NCBI GenBank assembly: GCA_041180805.1
Contig: JBEGQX010000093.1
Coordinates: 1 to 7,109 of the forward strand
Origin: JBEGQX01 sp041180805
GTDB lineage: Bacteria; Planctomycetota; Planctomycetia; Gemmatales; Gemmataceae
Reading direction: 5' to 3'
Length of the DNA: 7,109 bases
The notes under the pieces are model-generated. The model saw only the letters and a program-made list of their open reading frames with translations. It was not told the DNA's origin and made no database searches. The translations under genes were made by a program, and so were the position numbers. Below, piece by piece: positions 6,277-7,109 of the stretch. Every line of letters begins with the position of its first letter. The stretch's first letter is position 1.

Positions 6277-6600
6277 CTAATGGCTTATTTTCTCAATGAA
6301 TTGATCTTTTTCATTTAGCAAGATCCGCACCTGTTCCTGCCATTGTCGCAAGGAATCAGCAGCTTCATCCATTTTTGAACAAAGCCCCCTGAACACTTGT
6401 TCGTTTTTATCCAGATTACCATCCATCGCCAAAAGAAAATTCTGTATTTTTATTTCCAAACCTCTGGCTTTATCCTGCACCTGACTTTGGAAAACTGGAA
6501 GAGGTTCACTTTCAAGCTCCACCAGCTTTTGAATTCGACTGCTAATTGCATGATGAATTTGATCTAGAACTTCACCACATTTGCCGCCTAAATCACCCAT
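6277..6600 (-). CDS. Small helical/coiled-coil protein, unknown function
   Basis: A protein of about 107 residues that I do not recognise. It has no signal peptide, membrane segment or enzyme motif. It looks almost entirely helical. One stretch (about residues 8-32) runs from EVLDQIHH to the proline break at EPLPVF, and a longer one follows to the C-terminus with roughly heptad-spaced hydrophobics, as in LEIKIQNFLLAM, VFRGLCSKM and VRILLNEKDQFI. Charge is high and mixed, with two cysteines. An oligomerising coiled coil or a small partner protein is likely. Start choice: the frame opens at ATG 6612, but no ribosome site precedes it, while GGAGG at 6606-6610 lies 5 bases before ATG 6600, so I use 6600; the longer form would be 111 residues. 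It is first in the ispD-upp operon, 18 bases before ispD. That placement argues it is a real gene, but gives no clear function. Confidence 0.7.
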   Translation of the reverse strand: MGDLGGKCGEVLDQIHHAISSRIQKLVELESEPLPVFQSQVQDKARGLEIKIQNFLLAMDGNLDKNEQVFRGLCSKMDEAADSLRQWQEQVRILLNEKDQFIEKISH

Positions 6601-6605
6601 CTTAT

Positions 6606-6610
6606 CCTCC
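6606..6610 (-). promoter_or_regulatory. Ribosome site that favours the second ATG
   Basis: On the minus strand the sequence reads ATGGAGGATAAGATG. GGAGG overlaps the first ATG (6612) and is ideally placed, 5 bases away, for the second ATG (6600). A start at 6612 would itself lack a ribosome site. This decides the start of the small helical protein. Confidence 0.65.
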
Positions 6611-6624
6611 ATTTCCGATAACTT

Positions 6625-6652
6625 TTCATAACAAGTTCTTCGGTTCTGTCAT
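6625..6652 (-). promoter_or_regulatory. Possible promoter of the small-protein/ispD/upp operon
   Basis: Reading on the minus strand, ATGACA (6652-6647) and TATGAA (6630-6625) are 16 bases apart, five and four matches to the sigma-70 consensus. An A-rich run on the same strand (6692-6674) lies further upstream, roughly where an UP element could help. The start of transcription would fall near 6618, giving a very short leader before ATG 6600. The match is moderate and the intergenic DNA is AT-rich, so this is tentative. Confidence 0.35.
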
Positions 6653-6735
6653 CACCAATAGACGGAAAATGATCTTTATTTTTTTGTTTTTACTGGTATT
6701 TAGGCCAAATCTTGGAGCTGGATAAATGCCCGATT

Positions 6736-6742
6736 AAAGGAG
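6736..6742 (+). promoter_or_regulatory. Ribosome site of the sugar isomerase-like gene
   Basis: AAAGGAG lies 6 bases before ATG 6749 and is the strongest Shine-Dalgarno in the window. It fixes the start of the partial gene at the right edge. I found no convincing -35/-10 pair for this gene in 6613-6735. Confidence 0.75.
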
Positions 6743-6748
6743 TTGCAT

Positions 6749-7109
6749 ATGTTTATCACTTGCTCAACTCAATGCTTTGGTTCCAAAAGACTTGAAGAAG
6801 TTTTTGCCATTATGATAGAGCTTCAATTTCAGAAATACGAACTGGTTCTCGACGAAAACAGTAACCACCTTAAGCCATCTGAGGTTCACGAGAACTTATC
6901 CAAAGCAATTGGGCTTTTGAAAAGCACTCCAGGACTCATTCCAACCGTATTTACAGCTTATTTTGGAGAGCTTGATTCATCAGCATATAAGTTACATTTT
7001 CTGGCGGTTTGTCGGCTTGCCAGACAATGCTTTGTACCTGTTATAAACATCCAGGCCAGTTCACCAACCGCCAACATGAACGGTGAAATACTGAGATTGA
7101 AAGAACTGG
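6749..7109 (+). CDS. Sugar phosphate isomerase/epimerase-like protein, partial
   Basis: The first 120 codons of a gene that runs off the right edge with no stop. The translation begins MFITCSTQCF and contains YELVLDENSNHLKPSEV (30-46), then an alternation of short hydrophobic strands (IPTVFTAYF, FVPVINI) and helices. This fits the opening half of the xylose isomerase-like TIM barrel (AP-endonuclease-2 superfamily), whose members isomerise or epimerise sugars or inositols using metal-binding Glu, His and Asp residues. E31 at the end of the second strand is in the position of the early acidic residue typical of the fold. Most metal ligands would lie in the missing part, so activity cannot be judged. 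Planctomycetes carry many paralogues that open in this way. The gene is transcribed away from the ispD operon, so the two share the intergenic control region. Family is fairly likely; substrate unknown. Confidence 0.72.
   Translation, partial: MFITCSTQCFGSKRLEEVFAIMIELQFQKYELVLDENSNHLKPSEVHENLSKAIGLLKSTPGLIPTVFTAYFGELDSSAYKLHFLAVCRLARQCFVPVINIQASSPTANMNGEILRLKEL

Noticed and set aside
6674..6692. T-rich run as a terminator tail
   Set aside because: No GC-rich stem precedes it on the plus strand, and no gene ends nearby in that direction.
1..7109. tRNA, rRNA, CRISPR array, insertion sequence, toxin-antitoxin or phage-defence module
   Set aside because: No repeat-spacer pattern, terminal inverted repeats, transposase motif or cloverleaf-like sequence was seen, and all larger genes are recognisable housekeeping or transporter families.

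Overview
The window looks like an ordinary piece of bacterial chromosome, AT-leaning and densely coded, with no RNA gene, CRISPR array, insertion sequence or phage remnant that I can see. Three things point to Planctomycetota: the style of the type-2 dGTPase, the exported tetratricopeptide protein with a proline-rich spacer, and the partial sugar phosphate isomerase/epimerase that opens the last gene. This assignment is an inference from protein style and is only moderately secure.

Layout. Bases 1-138 are a non-coding leader. A plus-strand series follows: a HIT-family nucleotide hydrolase/transferase (139-651), a dGTP triphosphohydrolase-like HD protein (645-1802, overlapping the HIT stop), a four-helix membrane protein with PIN and TRAM domains of the YacL type (1910-3046), an exported TPR-like protein (3134-3913) and a cation diffusion facilitator (3981-4883). 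A tight minus-strand operon converges on it with only 4 bases between stop codons. Read 5' to 3' on its own strand, it encodes a small helical/coiled-coil protein (6600-6277), the MEP-pathway enzyme IspD (6258-5521) and a uracil phosphoribosyltransferase (5511-4888). Divergent from that operon, across about 150 bases, a sugar phosphate isomerase/epimerase-like gene starts at 6749 and runs off the end of the window.

How the genes fit together. HIT and dGTPase are both nucleotide-hydrolysis housekeeping enzymes and are probably translated from one message. IspD makes an isoprenoid precursor, and UPRT salvages uracil; they are joined by a Shine-Dalgarno sequence that overlaps the ispD stop. The YacL-type PIN/TRAM protein lies near ispD, as yacL and ispD do in Bacillus, although here they are on opposite strands.

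The least expected items are non-coding or small. One is a predicted 10-bp RNA hairpin that ends directly before the AUG of the TPR protein and covers part of its Shine-Dalgarno sequence. Another is an AT-rich 17-bp perfect dyad before the cation transporter. The third is an unrecognised ~107-residue helical protein that leads the ispD operon. I found no convincing new multi-gene system.
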